From the NCBI GenBank assembly GCA_012728855.1, contig JAAYEH010000495.1:60838-124837 (forward strand): a DNA stretch of 64,000 bases, given 5' to 3'. The first letter of the stretch is position 1. Each line of letters starts with the position of its first letter. Positions 27,903 through 36,764 of the stretch are shown here, piece by piece. Made by a program: the position numbers and the translations under genes. This DNA comes from Rhodopirellula sp. (lineage in GTDB: Bacteria; Planctomycetota; Planctomycetia; Pirellulales; Thermoguttaceae). The notes beneath the pieces were generated by a model, which worked only from the letters and a program-made list of their open reading frames with translations, ran no database searches and was not told the DNA's origin.

Positions 27903-28185
27903 AAAATTAAGGACTCGGTGATCGGGCCCGACGAAATCCATCTCCCCGCGAGCAATCCCGCTCGACAAGAGAACGTGCGGCAACACATCGAAGCCGTGAA
28001 GCGCCGTCAGGATTCCGATCGAGCCGGTTGAGGTCGGCCATAGCGCGGCCAGTCTGTGCATTCTGGGCAATATTTCCCAGATTCTCCGCCGCAAATTCAC
28101 GTGGAACCCCACCGAGGAGCGGAATAGCGACGAAGATGTGAATCATATGCTTCGCCGCGCGATGCGTGAGCCTTGGACGCTCTAG
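27903..28185 (+). pseudogene. C-terminal remnant of a Gfo/Idh/MocA-type oxidoreductase
   Basis: Immediately right of the MITE, KIKDSVIGPDEIHLPASN and VRQHIEAVKRRQDSD read in one frame; then, after a frameshift near 28020, EPVEVGHSAASLCILGNISQ and RRAMREPWTL to a stop at 28185. This pattern is the C-terminal end of planctomycete Gfo/Idh/MocA proteins (compare VTSGHRAATVVHLANIAARM in the intact gene at 34643). No matching N-terminal part lies to the left. Together with the MITE it accounts for most of the 893-nt gap between the lipoprotein and transporter genes; 27399-27548 shows nothing definite. Confidence 0.65.
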
Positions 28186-28291
28186 CGGCGTTTCCTGCCC
28201 AAATTGCTGCTGGCAATCTGCCGCGGTGCCTGATATCCTTGGCAGATTGGCGGCAAGACCGTGATTTCGGACGTCCAAGGAGACGACGAGC

Positions 28292-29917
28292 ATGAACCAA
28301 AACGGCGGACGAGAGACCTGGGCCTCGCGCCTTGGAGTCATCCTGGCGGTAACCGGCAGTGCCGTCGGGCTGGGCAATTTCCTCCGTTTCCCGGGACTGG
28401 CGGCGAAGTATGAAGGGGGCGCGTTCATGATCCCCTACTTCGTCGCCTTTTTGCTGCTCGGTTTGCCGATCGCTTGGGCGGAATGGGCCATGGGCCGCTA
28501 CGGCGGAGCGCGGGGATACAACTCTTCTCCCGGCATCTATCGGACGATCTGGAAGAGCCGGCTGGCGCCGTACATGGGCGTGGTCGCCATGGTCATCCCG
28601 GTGATCATCTACATGTATTACGTCTACATCGAAGCCTGGTGCCTGGCGTATTCAGTCCGCTATCTGTGCGGTGCGATGGCCAAGTTCGGCGATGACCCGG
28701 CTGCTTACGCGAACTTCTTCAGTCAATTCGTCGGCCAGGGAGGCAATGGGAACGCCCTGACGACGCCCGGCGAAGGCATTCTCGGTTCGGCCATTTTCTT
28801 CCTGGTTATTTGCTTCGTGATCAACTTCGTGCTGATCTACCGCGGGCTGACTAAAGGCATCGAATGGTTCTGCAAGTGGGCGATGCCGGCCTTGATCGTC
28901 TGCGCCCTGATCATCCTGGTGCGGGTGCTGACGTTGGGCACGCCGGACCTTTCCAAGCCGGACCAGAACGTCATCCAAGGCCTTGGCTTCATGTGGAACC
29001 CGAGCACCGAACGGATCACGCTCTGGGAGTCGCTGGCCAAGCCGCAGATGTGGCTGGAGGCCGCCGGCCAGATCTTCTTCTCGCTCTCCGTCGGGTTCGG
29101 AATCATCATCACCTACTCCAGCTACCTCCGCAAGAACGACGACGTTGCCCTTTCCAGCCTCACCGCGGCGGCGGGCAACGGCTTCTGCGAAGTGGCCTTG
29201 GGAGGGCTGATCACGATCCCCGCCGCCTTCGTCTTCCTGGGACACCAAGTGATCGCCGCCGCCGAGCGCGGGGAACTCTCCACATTCAGCCTCGGTTTCA
29301 TCACGCTCCCGAACGTATTCAACCAGATGGGCGGAGCAGGCTGGGTCTTCGGATTCCTTTTCTTTTTCCTGCTCTTCCTGGCCGCCGTCACCAGTTCGCT
29401 TTCGATGCTGCAACCGGCCATTGCCCTGATGGAAGAGGGATTGGGTTTGGGGCGAAAAGCGTCGGTTGCCTTGCTGGGGTTCATCACCGCGGTCGGCGCT
29501 GCTTTCGTCGTGTACTTCTCGGAGAACCTCTTGGCGCTGGATACGTTGGACTTCTGGATCGGCTCGTTTGCGATCTATATCCTGGCCACGGCGCAGGTGA
29601 TCCTCTTTGGATGGGTTCTGGGGATCGACCGCGGTTTCGAGGAACTCAACCGCGGCGCCGAAATCCGCATTCCGGGGATCCTCAAGTATATCATCAAGTA
29701 CGTCTCGCCGGTTTACCTGATCGGAGTTTTTGCAGCCTGGTGCTACATGGAGTTGTTCAAGTCGGGCGAACGGATTCAGCAGATCCGCGACAATCTGATC
29801 GTGCAGTTGTCGGTCGGTTTTATCGTCGTTGTCGCGGTTCTCTTCACATTGTTGGTCGCGCAGTCGGTCAGGCGGTGGGAAAGAATCGAACGCGAGGCAA
29901 AGGAGAAGACCCCATGA
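28292..29917 (+). CDS. Sodium-dependent neurotransmitter-symporter family transporter
   Basis: 541 aa with about twelve membrane helices; SNF/NSS family, expected to import an amino acid with Na+. The signature starts SRLGVILAVTGSAVGLGNFL with RFPGLAAKYEGGAFMIPYF and unwound TM1/TM6 regions (AGQIFFSLSVGFGIIITYSS). AAGGAG lies 9 nt before the ATG. Its stop overlaps the next gene start by 4 nt (ATGA). Confidence 0.94.
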   Translation: MNQNGGRETWASRLGVILAVTGSAVGLGNFLRFPGLAAKYEGGAFMIPYFVAFLLLGLPIAWAEWAMGRYGGARGYNSSPGIYRTIWKSRLAPYMGVVAMVIPVIIYMYYVYIEAWCLAYSVRYLCGAMAKFGDDPAAYANFFSQFVGQGGNGNALTTPGEGILGSAIFFLVICFVINFVLIYRGLTKGIEWFCKWAMPALIVCALIILVRVLTLGTPDLSKPDQNVIQGLGFMWNPSTERITLWESLAKPQMWLEAAGQIFFSLSVGFGIIITYSSYLRKNDDVALSSLTAAAGNGFCEVALGGLITIPAAFVFLGHQVIAAAERGELSTFSLGFITLPNVFNQMGGAGWVFGFLFFFLLFLAAVTSSLSMLQPAIALMEEGLGLGRKASVALLGFITAVGAAFVVYFSENLLALDTLDFWIGSFAIYILATAQVILFGWVLGIDRGFEELNRGAEIRIPGILKYIIKYVSPVYLIGVFAAWCYMELFKSGERIQQIRDNLIVQLSVGFIVVVAVLFTLLVAQSVRRWERIEREAKEKTP

Positions 29918-30069
29918 CGGCAGGCGGTTGGCTCGTAATGATTCTGTCGGTAGGCGGCATGACCGCGCTTCTCGGCTGGTGCATCTATAAAGTCGTCGCC
30001 ACCCCCGGCTCCACCGAACACCTCCACTCCCAGGCCGACATCGAGACTCCGGATGTCAAGGAGGATTGA
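29914..30069 (+). CDS. Small NSS transporter subunit (MetS-like)
   Basis: A 51-aa protein, one membrane helix (WLVMILSVGGMTALLGWCIY) and an acidic tail. It overlaps the transporter stop by ATGA, giving translational coupling. In Corynebacterium the MetP transporter requires such a small subunit, MetS; similarity here is positional and topological. AAAGGAGA lies about 9 nt before ATG 29914. Confidence 0.72.
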   Translation: MTAGGWLVMILSVGGMTALLGWCIYKVVATPGSTEHLHSQADIETPDVKED

Positions 30070-30136
30070 CGCCGTGGGGAGGGGTGGTTGAAGAGAAGTC
30101 CCGCCGGCACTATGCTGAGAAGTGAAAGACCGCTTT

Positions 30137-30556
30137 ATGCCCACCGCCTGCCATACCGTCTGTTTCCGCGTCCGCTACAGCGAAGTGGATCCGATGGGGA
30201 GTTACTACAACTCGCGGGCGCTGGAATGGTTCGAGCACGGCCGCAGCGAACTTCTGCGACACCTGGGCATGCCCTATCGCGAGATGGAACAGCGCGGCGT
30301 GCAGTTGCCCGTGGTCGAAACCCACGCCCAATTCCTCGGCCGCGCGCAGTACGACGATCTTTTGAAAATGACTTCGACGCTGTCGCCGGCAGGCAAAGCA
30401 AGATATCGTTTCGATGTCGAGATCTGCTCCGCCGACACCCAGCAGCCGGTCTGCCGCGGATGGACGGTCCACGCGGTCGTCGATCCGGCGGGCAAAGCGA
30501 TCCGGCCGCCCTCCTGGCTGAGGGAGTTTATCGCAGTTCATGCGGAGAATTTGTGA
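30137..30556 (+). CDS. Acyl-CoA thioesterase, hotdog fold (YbgC/4HBT-like)
   Basis: About 139 aa; hydrolyses an acyl- or aryl-CoA thioester. The family core is CFRVRYSEVDPMGSYYNSRA (catalytic Asp in EVDPMG) followed by LEWFEHGRSELLRHLG. The start may be ATG 30137 or GTG 30122. Its stop overlaps iorA (GTGA). The operon context (iorAB, phenylacetate-CoA ligase) suggests an aryl-acetyl-CoA substrate. Confidence 0.85.
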   Translation: MPTACHTVCFRVRYSEVDPMGSYYNSRALEWFEHGRSELLRHLGMPYREMEQRGVQLPVVETHAQFLGRAQYDDLLKMTSTLSPAGKARYRFDVEICSADTQQPVCRGWTVHAVVDPAGKAIRPPSWLREFIAVHAENL

Positions 30557-32187
30557 ACGAAACGACACGACAACTGCTCAGCGGCAATGAAGCGGTGGCC
30601 CTGGCCGCGCGCGACGGCGGCGTCGCGTTGGGCACCGGTTATCCGGGCACTCCTTCGACCGAAATCCTCGAGGCGTTTTCCCGCCTGGGCGGCCGCGCCC
30701 AATGGGCGCCGAACGAGAAGGTCGCGCTGGAGGTGGCGATCGGCGCAGCTTTCGGCTCGGCGGCGGCCCTGGCGACGATGAAGCATGTCGGGTTGAATGT
30801 GGCTGCCGATCCGCTGTTTACGGTGGCCTACACCGGCTGCGACGGCCCGCTGCTGATCGTCTCCGCCGACGACCCCGGCATGGCCTCCAGCCAGAACGAG
30901 CAGGACAACCGGCGCTTGGCTCTGGCCGCCGCCGTGCCGATGCTGGAGCCGTCCGATTCGCAGGAGTGCTACGACTTCACGCTGGCGGCCCTCGCTCTTT
31001 CGCGGCGCCGGCAATTGCCGGTGATTCTGCGGATGACGACGCGGGTTTGCCACTCGAAAACGGTGGTGGCGCCTCGGCCCCCGGAACCGCCGGTCGGGCC
31101 GCCTCGGTTCCGTCGCGATCTACGCGGCCGTGTGATGATTCCCGCCAACGCCCGGCCCGCCCATCGCCGACTACGGGCAAAGCTGGCTGAAATCGCCGAC
31201 TGGGCCGAAACATGCGACCTCAACGAGGAGTTCGCCGGCTGCCGTGAATTGGGGATCGTCACCTCGGGCATCGCGGCCATGCACGTCCGCGAGGCGGCTC
31301 CTCAGGCTGGCGTTCTGAAACTGGGTCTGACGCACCCGTTGGCGCTGAAGCGGATCCGCCGCTTCGCCGCACAGCACGATCGGCTGGTGGTGATTGAAGA
31401 AGGCGATCCGTTCCTCGTGGAGCAACTTCGCACCGCGGGCATCGCGGTGGAAGACAAACCGGCGATGTACCGCTTCGGGGAACTCAATGTCGCCCGCGTC
31501 CGCCGCATCCTCGCCGGCGACATCTCGCCCGAGCCGGCGCCTCGGCCCGGCAAGCCGCCGGCGCTGTGTACGAGTTGTCCGCATCGGGCCACGTTTCAGG
31601 TGCTCCGGGATCTCAATTGCATCGTGGCGGGCGATATTGGCTGTTACTCGCTGGCCGTGCTGCCGCCGTTGGAAGCCATGGACAGTCTGGTGTGCATGGG
31701 CGCGAGCATCGGCGTGGGCTTGGGACTGCGCCACGTGCTGCCCGTGGCGGAGGCCCGCCGTGTTGTGAGCGTGATCGGCGATAGCACCTTCGTCCACAGC
31801 GGCATCACCGGACTGGTGGAAATGGTCTACAATCGGCCGACTACCGGTCATGTCGTGCTGATTCTCGACAACAGCACCACCGCTATGACCGGCTTGCAGG
31901 AGCACCCCGGCACCGGCCGTTCTCTGGATCATCAACCCGCCGGCAAGATCGTTTTCGAAGATCTCGCCCGCGCGCTGGGGATCGAAAACGTCGTGGTGAT
32001 CGATCCGAGTCGCGACACGGAGCGGTTCAGACAGATTCTCAAGGACGCCCTGGAAAGCGACGAACTCGCCCTCATCGTTGCTCGCCGGCCCTGCCTGCTG
32101 GCCGCCGGTAAAATCAAGCAGTACGAGGAGGCCGCCAGGACAGGGGAAAGCTGTTCGACAGTCTCGGCGGAGTGGGGGAAGCGATGA
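30553..32187 (+). CDS. iorA: Indolepyruvate:ferredoxin oxidoreductase alpha subunit, no ferredoxin domain
   Basis: TPP-dependent oxidative decarboxylation of aryl pyruvates to aryl-acetyl-CoA. 544 aa from GTG 30553. The N-terminal domain has LLSGNEAVALAARDGGV and GTGYPGTPSTEILEAF; the TPP-binding domain has CTSCPHRATFQVL, GDIGCYSLAVLPPLEAMDS and LILDNSTTAMTGLQEHPGTG. Typical IorA is around 600-650 aa with a C-terminal two-cluster ferredoxin domain (CxxCxxCxxxCP twice); here the protein stops after IVARRPCLLAAGKIKQ and that domain is absent. It overlaps iorB by ATGA, so truncation by assembly error is unlikely. Substrate specificity is inferred. Confidence 0.9.
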   Translation: MNETTRQLLSGNEAVALAARDGGVALGTGYPGTPSTEILEAFSRLGGRAQWAPNEKVALEVAIGAAFGSAAALATMKHVGLNVAADPLFTVAYTGCDGPLLIVSADDPGMASSQNEQDNRRLALAAAVPMLEPSDSQECYDFTLAALALSRRRQLPVILRMTTRVCHSKTVVAPRPPEPPVGPPRFRRDLRGRVMIPANARPAHRRLRAKLAEIADWAETCDLNEEFAGCRELGIVTSGIAAMHVREAAPQAGVLKLGLTHPLALKRIRRFAAQHDRLVVIEEGDPFLVEQLRTAGIAVEDKPAMYRFGELNVARVRRILAGDISPEPAPRPGKPPALCTSCPHRATFQVLRDLNCIVAGDIGCYSLAVLPPLEAMDSLVCMGASIGVGLGLRHVLPVAEARRVVSVIGDSTFVHSGITGLVEMVYNRPTTGHVVLILDNSTTAMTGLQEHPGTGRSLDHQPAGKIVFEDLARALGIENVVVIDPSRDTERFRQILKDALESDELALIVARRPCLLAAGKIKQYEEAARTGESCSTVSAEWGKR

Positions 32188-32681
32188 GCAGCGTTTCGAA
32201 GCCGGCGGACGAAGTGACCAACGTCGTTGTGGCCGGGCTGGGGGGCCAGGGAGTGCTGACCGCTTCCGACATCCTCGCCGAGGCCGCCTTTCTGGCCGGA
32301 CTTGACGTCAAGAAAGCCGAGATTCACGGAATGAGCCAGCGGGGCGGATCGGTGACGACCGACGTACGCTTCGGCCGGCGCGTCTATAGTCCGATGGTCA
32401 CCGCCGGCGAGGCGGATTTCCTTCTCGTCCTCGCCGATGATCAGGTGGAAGTCCACCGCGGGTTGCTTCGGCAGGGGGGAGTGCTCATCGGCCCCGGCGC
32501 GATCGATTCCTCCGCGCTCGAAAACCGCCGCAGTGTCAATGTCGCCCTGCTGGGATTTCTAAGCCGGCACTTGAACCTCGACGTGGCCTGCTGGCGCCAA
32601 GCAATTGCCAACCACATCAAACCCCAACTGCATGAAGTCAATCGGCAAGCCTTCGAGGTCGGCCGCGGCAGAGCCGACTGA
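32184..32681 (+). CDS. iorB: Indolepyruvate:ferredoxin oxidoreductase beta subunit
   Basis: 165 aa; POR gamma-like domain protein forming the second subunit with IorA. VVVAGLGGQGVLTASDILAE and KKAEIHGMSQRGGSVTTDVR are family hallmarks. ATG 32184 overlaps the iorA stop. A GAAGCG sequence precedes it. It is followed 62 nt later by the CoA ligase. Confidence 0.92.
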   Translation: MSSVSKPADEVTNVVVAGLGGQGVLTASDILAEAAFLAGLDVKKAEIHGMSQRGGSVTTDVRFGRRVYSPMVTAGEADFLLVLADDQVEVHRGLLRQGGVLIGPGAIDSSALENRRSVNVALLGFLSRHLNLDVACWRQAIANHIKPQLHEVNRQAFEVGRGRAD

Positions 32682-32743
32682 CCCCTCGGTCCTTTATTAT
32701 TCAACGGCCATTTTTTATCTTCTTTTGCCCTCCGGATCTTTTG

Positions 32744-34051
32744 ATGAAGCGCCCGTCCGACAACGGCGGCCCCGATTTCATGCCCCGGCAGCAGCTTGAT
32801 GCGCTGCAATCGCGTCGCCTCTGCGCAGTGGTCCGCCGCGCCTACGAAAACGTCGCGTTGTACCGTCAGCGCATGGATAACGCCGGTGTCAACGCCGAAC
32901 GATTTCGCGGCGCAGAGCAGATCGCGAGCCTTCCCTTTACCGTGAAAGCCGACCTGCGGGATTCCTATCCTTTCGGCCTCTTCGCCCGCCCCATGCGGGA
33001 CGTCGTCCGCTTGCACGCCTCCAGCGGCACGACCGGTAAGCCGATCGTCGTCGCCTACACGAAGCGGGATGTGGAGGTCTGGGCGGAGGTGGTGGCCCGC
33101 GCGCTGGCCTCCTTCGGACTCCACGCCGGAGACGTCATTCAGAACTCCTACGGCTACGGACTATTCACCGGCGGGCTCGGGCTGCATTACGGCGCCGAGG
33201 CGCTGGGGGCCACGGTAATCCCGGCCTCAGGCGGCAACACCGACCGCCAGATCATGGTCATGAGGGATTTCGGCGTGTCCGCCATCTGTTGCACGCCCAG
33301 TTACTTCCTCCACCTGATGGAACGCGCCAACGAATTGGGCGTCGATTGGAAGTCGCTGCGGCTGCGGGCGGGAATTTTCGGCGCCGAGCCTTGGACGGAA
33401 GCGATGCGGCAGTGGATCCAGCAGACGTCCGGGATCCGCGCCTACGACATTTACGGACTGTCCGAGATTATCGGTCCCGGCGTGGGGGCGGAATGTCGCG
33501 AGCAAGAGGGGCTGCACATTTTCGAAGACCATTTCTATCCGGAGATCATCGATCCGGTCACCGGCCGGCCGCTGCCCGACGGCGAGGAAGGCGAACTGGT
33601 GCTCACCACCCTCAGCAAGGAGGCCATGCCGATGATCCGCTATCGGACTCGCGACGTAACGACGATCTACGCCGAGCCGTGCCCCTGCGGGCGGACGATT
33701 CGCAAGATCAGGCGAATTCTCCGCCGCAGCGACGACATGTTCATCATTCGCGGCGTCAACGTCTTCCCCTCGCAGATCGAAACCGCGCTGTTGGCCGTGG
33801 ATCGGACGCTGCCGCACTACCAGATCGTGCTCACGCGTGAAAAGGGGCTCGATCAGATCGAGATCCGCATCGAGGTCACGGCCGAGATGTTCAGCGATCG
33901 CGTCAGCGCGATGGAGAACCTGCAGAGCCGCATCGCCGCGCAGATCGAACGCACTTTGGGGATCCGCGCCGCCGTCAGTCTCGTCGAACCGCACACGATC
34001 CAGCGAAGCGAAGGAAAAGCGAAACGGGTGATCGACCAGCGCGAGATGTAA
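32744..34051 (+). CDS. paaK: Phenylacetate-CoA ligase (PaaK family)
   Basis: 435 aa, adenylate-forming enzyme that activates aryl acetates with ATP and CoA, or runs the reverse direction to make ATP. Visible: YENVALYRQRMDNAG, the nucleotide loop LHASSGTTGKPIVVAYT, YDIYGLSEIIGPGVG, RYRTRDVT and the C-terminal SDDMFIIRGVNVFPSQIE. Start is ATG 32744. Adjacency with IorAB is common in archaea and anaerobic bacteria that degrade aromatic amino acids. Confidence 0.94.
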   Translation: MKRPSDNGGPDFMPRQQLDALQSRRLCAVVRRAYENVALYRQRMDNAGVNAERFRGAEQIASLPFTVKADLRDSYPFGLFARPMRDVVRLHASSGTTGKPIVVAYTKRDVEVWAEVVARALASFGLHAGDVIQNSYGYGLFTGGLGLHYGAEALGATVIPASGGNTDRQIMVMRDFGVSAICCTPSYFLHLMERANELGVDWKSLRLRAGIFGAEPWTEAMRQWIQQTSGIRAYDIYGLSEIIGPGVGAECREQEGLHIFEDHFYPEIIDPVTGRPLPDGEEGELVLTTLSKEAMPMIRYRTRDVTTIYAEPCPCGRTIRKIRRILRRSDDMFIIRGVNVFPSQIETALLAVDRTLPHYQIVLTREKGLDQIEIRIEVTAEMFSDRVSAMENLQSRIAAQIERTLGIRAAVSLVEPHTIQRSEGKAKRVIDQREM

Positions 34052-34083
34052 GCCGTGATTCTTGAATAGCGGACGGTAGCAAC

Positions 34084-34521
34084 ATGAAGATCCATCAGCT
34101 TTCGGTATTCATCGAGAACAGGCCGGGGCATCTCTCGCCGCCGATCAAGGCGCTGGCTGCGGCCGGCATCAACATCGCCACGCTGTCGTTGGCCGATACC
34201 AAGCAATTCGGCATCCTGCGGATCGTGACGCGGCAGTGGGAGAAAGCCAAGCAGGTGCTGGAAAACGCCGGCCTGGTCGTGAGCGTGACCGAAGTGCTGG
34301 CGATCGAGGCGCCCGATCGGCCGGGCGGCCTGGCCGACGTGCTCACGGTCGTCGAGGCGGCCGGCGTCGGCGTCGACTACCTCTATGCCTTCGCCGAGCA
34401 GCCCGGCGGAAAAGCCGTGCTCGTCTTCCGCTTCGACGACAGCGACCGCGCCATCGACGCGCTGACTGCCGCGGGAGTGAATGTCCTCCGAAGCGTTGAG
34501 GTGTACGGCGACGGGGATTGA
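34084..34521 (+). CDS. Tandem ACT-domain protein
   Basis: 145 aa; two ACT domains, about residues 1-68 (VFIENRPGHLSPPIKALAAA) and 69-145 (LAIEAPDRPGGLADVLTVVE), each with the loop that commonly binds amino acids. Genes of this kind lie next to paaK/ior operons and are probably sensors of aromatic amino acids, but no target is known. 32 nt after paaK. Confidence 0.88.
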   Translation: MKIHQLSVFIENRPGHLSPPIKALAAAGINIATLSLADTKQFGILRIVTRQWEKAKQVLENAGLVVSVTEVLAIEAPDRPGGLADVLTVVEAAGVGVDYLYAFAEQPGGKAVLVFRFDDSDRAIDALTAAGVNVLRSVEVYGDGD

Positions 34522-34642
34522 TGAGCCGTCGCAGAACGCGGCTGAACCGCGAGACACGGTCGTTGGAATAGCGGAATGATGGAGGGACAACAACTGTCGC
34601 GTTGTTCGCGGAGCAACACCTTCTTGAAAAGGAACGCCACTC

Positions 34643-35950
34643 ATGACTACCCAGCGCAGAACCTTTCTGAAAGCGGCCGGCATCGGCGCCGCCGCGATGT
34701 CCGTCGGTCAACGGCCGAGTCGGGCCGCGGAAAGCCGGCAGCTCGTTGTTGGCGTGATCGGCACGGGCGGGATGGGCACGCAACACGTCCGCGCGCTGGC
34801 AACTCGCCAGGACGTTGACCTGGCCTACCTTTGCGACGCGGATCAGAATCGTCTTGCCGGCGCCGTCAAACACGTCGAGGAAGCTCGCGGCAAGGCCCCG
34901 AAAACGGTCAAAGACCTTCGGCAAATCCTCGACGACGCCTCCGTCGACGCCGTGTTTATCGCCACTCCCGACCACTGGCACGCGCCGGCGTCGATCCTGG
35001 CGCTGGATGCAGGCAAGCATGTTTACGTCGAGAAACCCTGCTGCCACAACATCCGCGAGGGCGGTCTGATGGTCGAGGCCGTCCGCCGTTCCGGCAAGCT
35101 CCTCCAGGTGGGCACGCAGAGTCGCAGCACCGCTTGCGTGGCCGAGGCCATCCGCCGCGTCCACGCCGGCGAGATTGGCGAGGTCTTGGTGGCCAAGGCA
35201 TGGAACAGTCAGCGGCGGGGATCGATCGGCAAGACGCAGCCGAGCGACCCGCCCGCCCATCTCGACTACGATCTTTGGCTCGGTCCGGCCCCGGAAGTTC
35301 CTTTCCGCGCCAACATGCTGCCGGCAATCTGGCGGTGGTGGTATGATTTCGGCTGCGGCGACATCGGTAACGACGGAGTTCACGACATCGATGTCGCCCT
35401 GTGGGGATTAAACCCCGGAGTCCACCCGACGACGGCCGCCTGCCTGGGTGGCAAGTACTTCTTCGACGACGACCAGCAGTTCCCCGACACCCAGTACGCC
35501 GTCTTCGAATACCCGCAGGATGGATCGTCCGGCAAGAAGAAGCAGTTGATCTTCGAGCAGCGGATCTGGTCGCCCTACGCGCAGGAGGGCTATTCCAACG
35601 GCGCCGCGCTCTACGGAGAGGAAGGAATGCTATTGATCGGCCATACGAGCGGCTGGAGACTGTACGGGCCGCGCAACAAACTACTCGCCGAACAAATCGG
35701 CCGCTGTGATCTGCCGGCCCACCACCAGAACTTCTTCGACTGCATTCGCGGCGATCAGAAGCGGCTTAACGCCGACGTAACGTCCGGTCATCGCGCGGCC
35801 ACCGTGGTCCACTTGGCGAACATAGCGGCCCGGATGGGGCGGGCGCTGCAGTTCGACCCCCAAACCGAGAAGATCGTCAACGACGCTGAGGCCAATGCCC
35901 TCGTCGCCCGAGAATACCGCGACGGCCACTGGGCCGTGCCGCGAGCCTGA
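34643..35950 (+). CDS. Tat-exported Gfo/Idh/MocA family oxidoreductase
   Basis: 435 aa. The N-terminal RRTFLKAAGIGAAAM is a twin-arginine signal. The Rossmann domain has VVGVIGTGGMGTQHVRAL and the NAD-binding/catalytic ATPDHWHAPASILALDAGKH, VYVEKPCCHNIREGG. The C-terminus (SGHRAATVVHLANIAARMGR) matches the remnant at 28020. Function probably oxidation or modification of a sugar, with cofactor entering the periplasm in the folded protein; substrate unknown. Confidence 0.93.
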   Translation: MTTQRRTFLKAAGIGAAAMSVGQRPSRAAESRQLVVGVIGTGGMGTQHVRALATRQDVDLAYLCDADQNRLAGAVKHVEEARGKAPKTVKDLRQILDDASVDAVFIATPDHWHAPASILALDAGKHVYVEKPCCHNIREGGLMVEAVRRSGKLLQVGTQSRSTACVAEAIRRVHAGEIGEVLVAKAWNSQRRGSIGKTQPSDPPAHLDYDLWLGPAPEVPFRANMLPAIWRWWYDFGCGDIGNDGVHDIDVALWGLNPGVHPTTAACLGGKYFFDDDQQFPDTQYAVFEYPQDGSSGKKKQLIFEQRIWSPYAQEGYSNGAALYGEEGMLLIGHTSGWRLYGPRNKLLAEQIGRCDLPAHHQNFFDCIRGDQKRLNADVTSGHRAATVVHLANIAARMGRALQFDPQTEKIVNDAEANALVAREYRDGHWAVPRA

Positions 35951-35958
35951 CAGGGCAT

Positions 35959-36747
35959 TCAGAGGGTCTCGCCCTCCGCCGGCGCCCCGGTGAGGACGTA
36001 CGGCCCCGAATCGGTCATGGCGATTGTGTGCTCGAAGTGGGCGCTGGGACGCCCGTCGGCGGTGACCTGTGTCCAATGATCGCGCAATGTCCGCGTTCGT
36101 TTCGTGCCCATGTTGACCATTGGTTCCACGGCGATCACCAGCCCCGGGACAAGCCGGAAATCGCCGCCGCGCCGCAACTGGTCGCTGGCGAAGTTGGGCA
36201 CCTGCGGATCTTCGTGCATGTCGCGGCCGATGCCGTGGCCCACGAAGGCTTCCACAACGGTAAAGCCGCTCTGCTTGACATACGCTTCCATGGCGGCGGC
36301 CACTTCGCTCCAGTAAGAACACTTTCCCATCATGTCGACAGCTAGATCAAGCGTTCCTTTGGTGACGTCCAATAGCCGTTGAACCTCCGGATGGACCCGA
36401 CCGATGGGGAGCGTTACCGCCGCGTCGCCGCACCAGCCGTCGAGCTTGCAGCCGGTGTCGAGGCTGAGAATATCCCCTTCGACGAGTTTCCGCCGCCCGG
36501 GGATGCCGTGGACGACCTCCTCGTTGATCGAGGTGCAGGTTACGGCCGGAAAGGGAACCTTACCCGGCACACCCTTGAACAGGGGCGAAGCCTTGTGCTG
36601 GCGAAAAAAGTCCTCAATCGCCCCGTCGATCTGGCCCGTCGTCACACCGGGCTTGGCCATCGAGGCCGCCAGCCGATGCGCCTGCCAGACGAGCAGCCCG
36701 GCCTTTCGCATCATGCCGATCTCTCGACTCGACCTGAGAATCTGCAC
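35959..36747 (-). CDS. map: Methionine aminopeptidase type I
   Basis: Removes N-terminal Met from nascent proteins; 262 aa. Metal ligands are visible in LSLDTGCKLDGWCGDAAVTL (two Asp), FVGHGIGRDMHEDPQV (His), LVIAVEPMVNMGT (Glu) and SAHFEHTIAM (Glu). Start is GTG with a G-rich stretch just upstream. It ends the spc-like ribosomal run, 17 nt after adk. Confidence 0.96.
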   Translation of the reverse strand: MQILRSSREIGMMRKAGLLVWQAHRLAASMAKPGVTTGQIDGAIEDFFRQHKASPLFKGVPGKVPFPAVTCTSINEEVVHGIPGRRKLVEGDILSLDTGCKLDGWCGDAAVTLPIGRVHPEVQRLLDVTKGTLDLAVDMMGKCSYWSEVAAAMEAYVKQSGFTVVEAFVGHGIGRDMHEDPQVPNFASDQLRRGGDFRLVPGLVIAVEPMVNMGTKRTRTLRDHWTQVTADGRPSAHFEHTIAMTDSGPYVLTGAPAEGETL

Positions 36748-36764
36748 GTTTCCCCCCTGACGCC

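Noticed and set aside
27708..28031. Plus-strand frame across the MITE edge
   Set aside because: Only the part after 27903 resembles protein, and that is explained by the oxidoreductase remnant.
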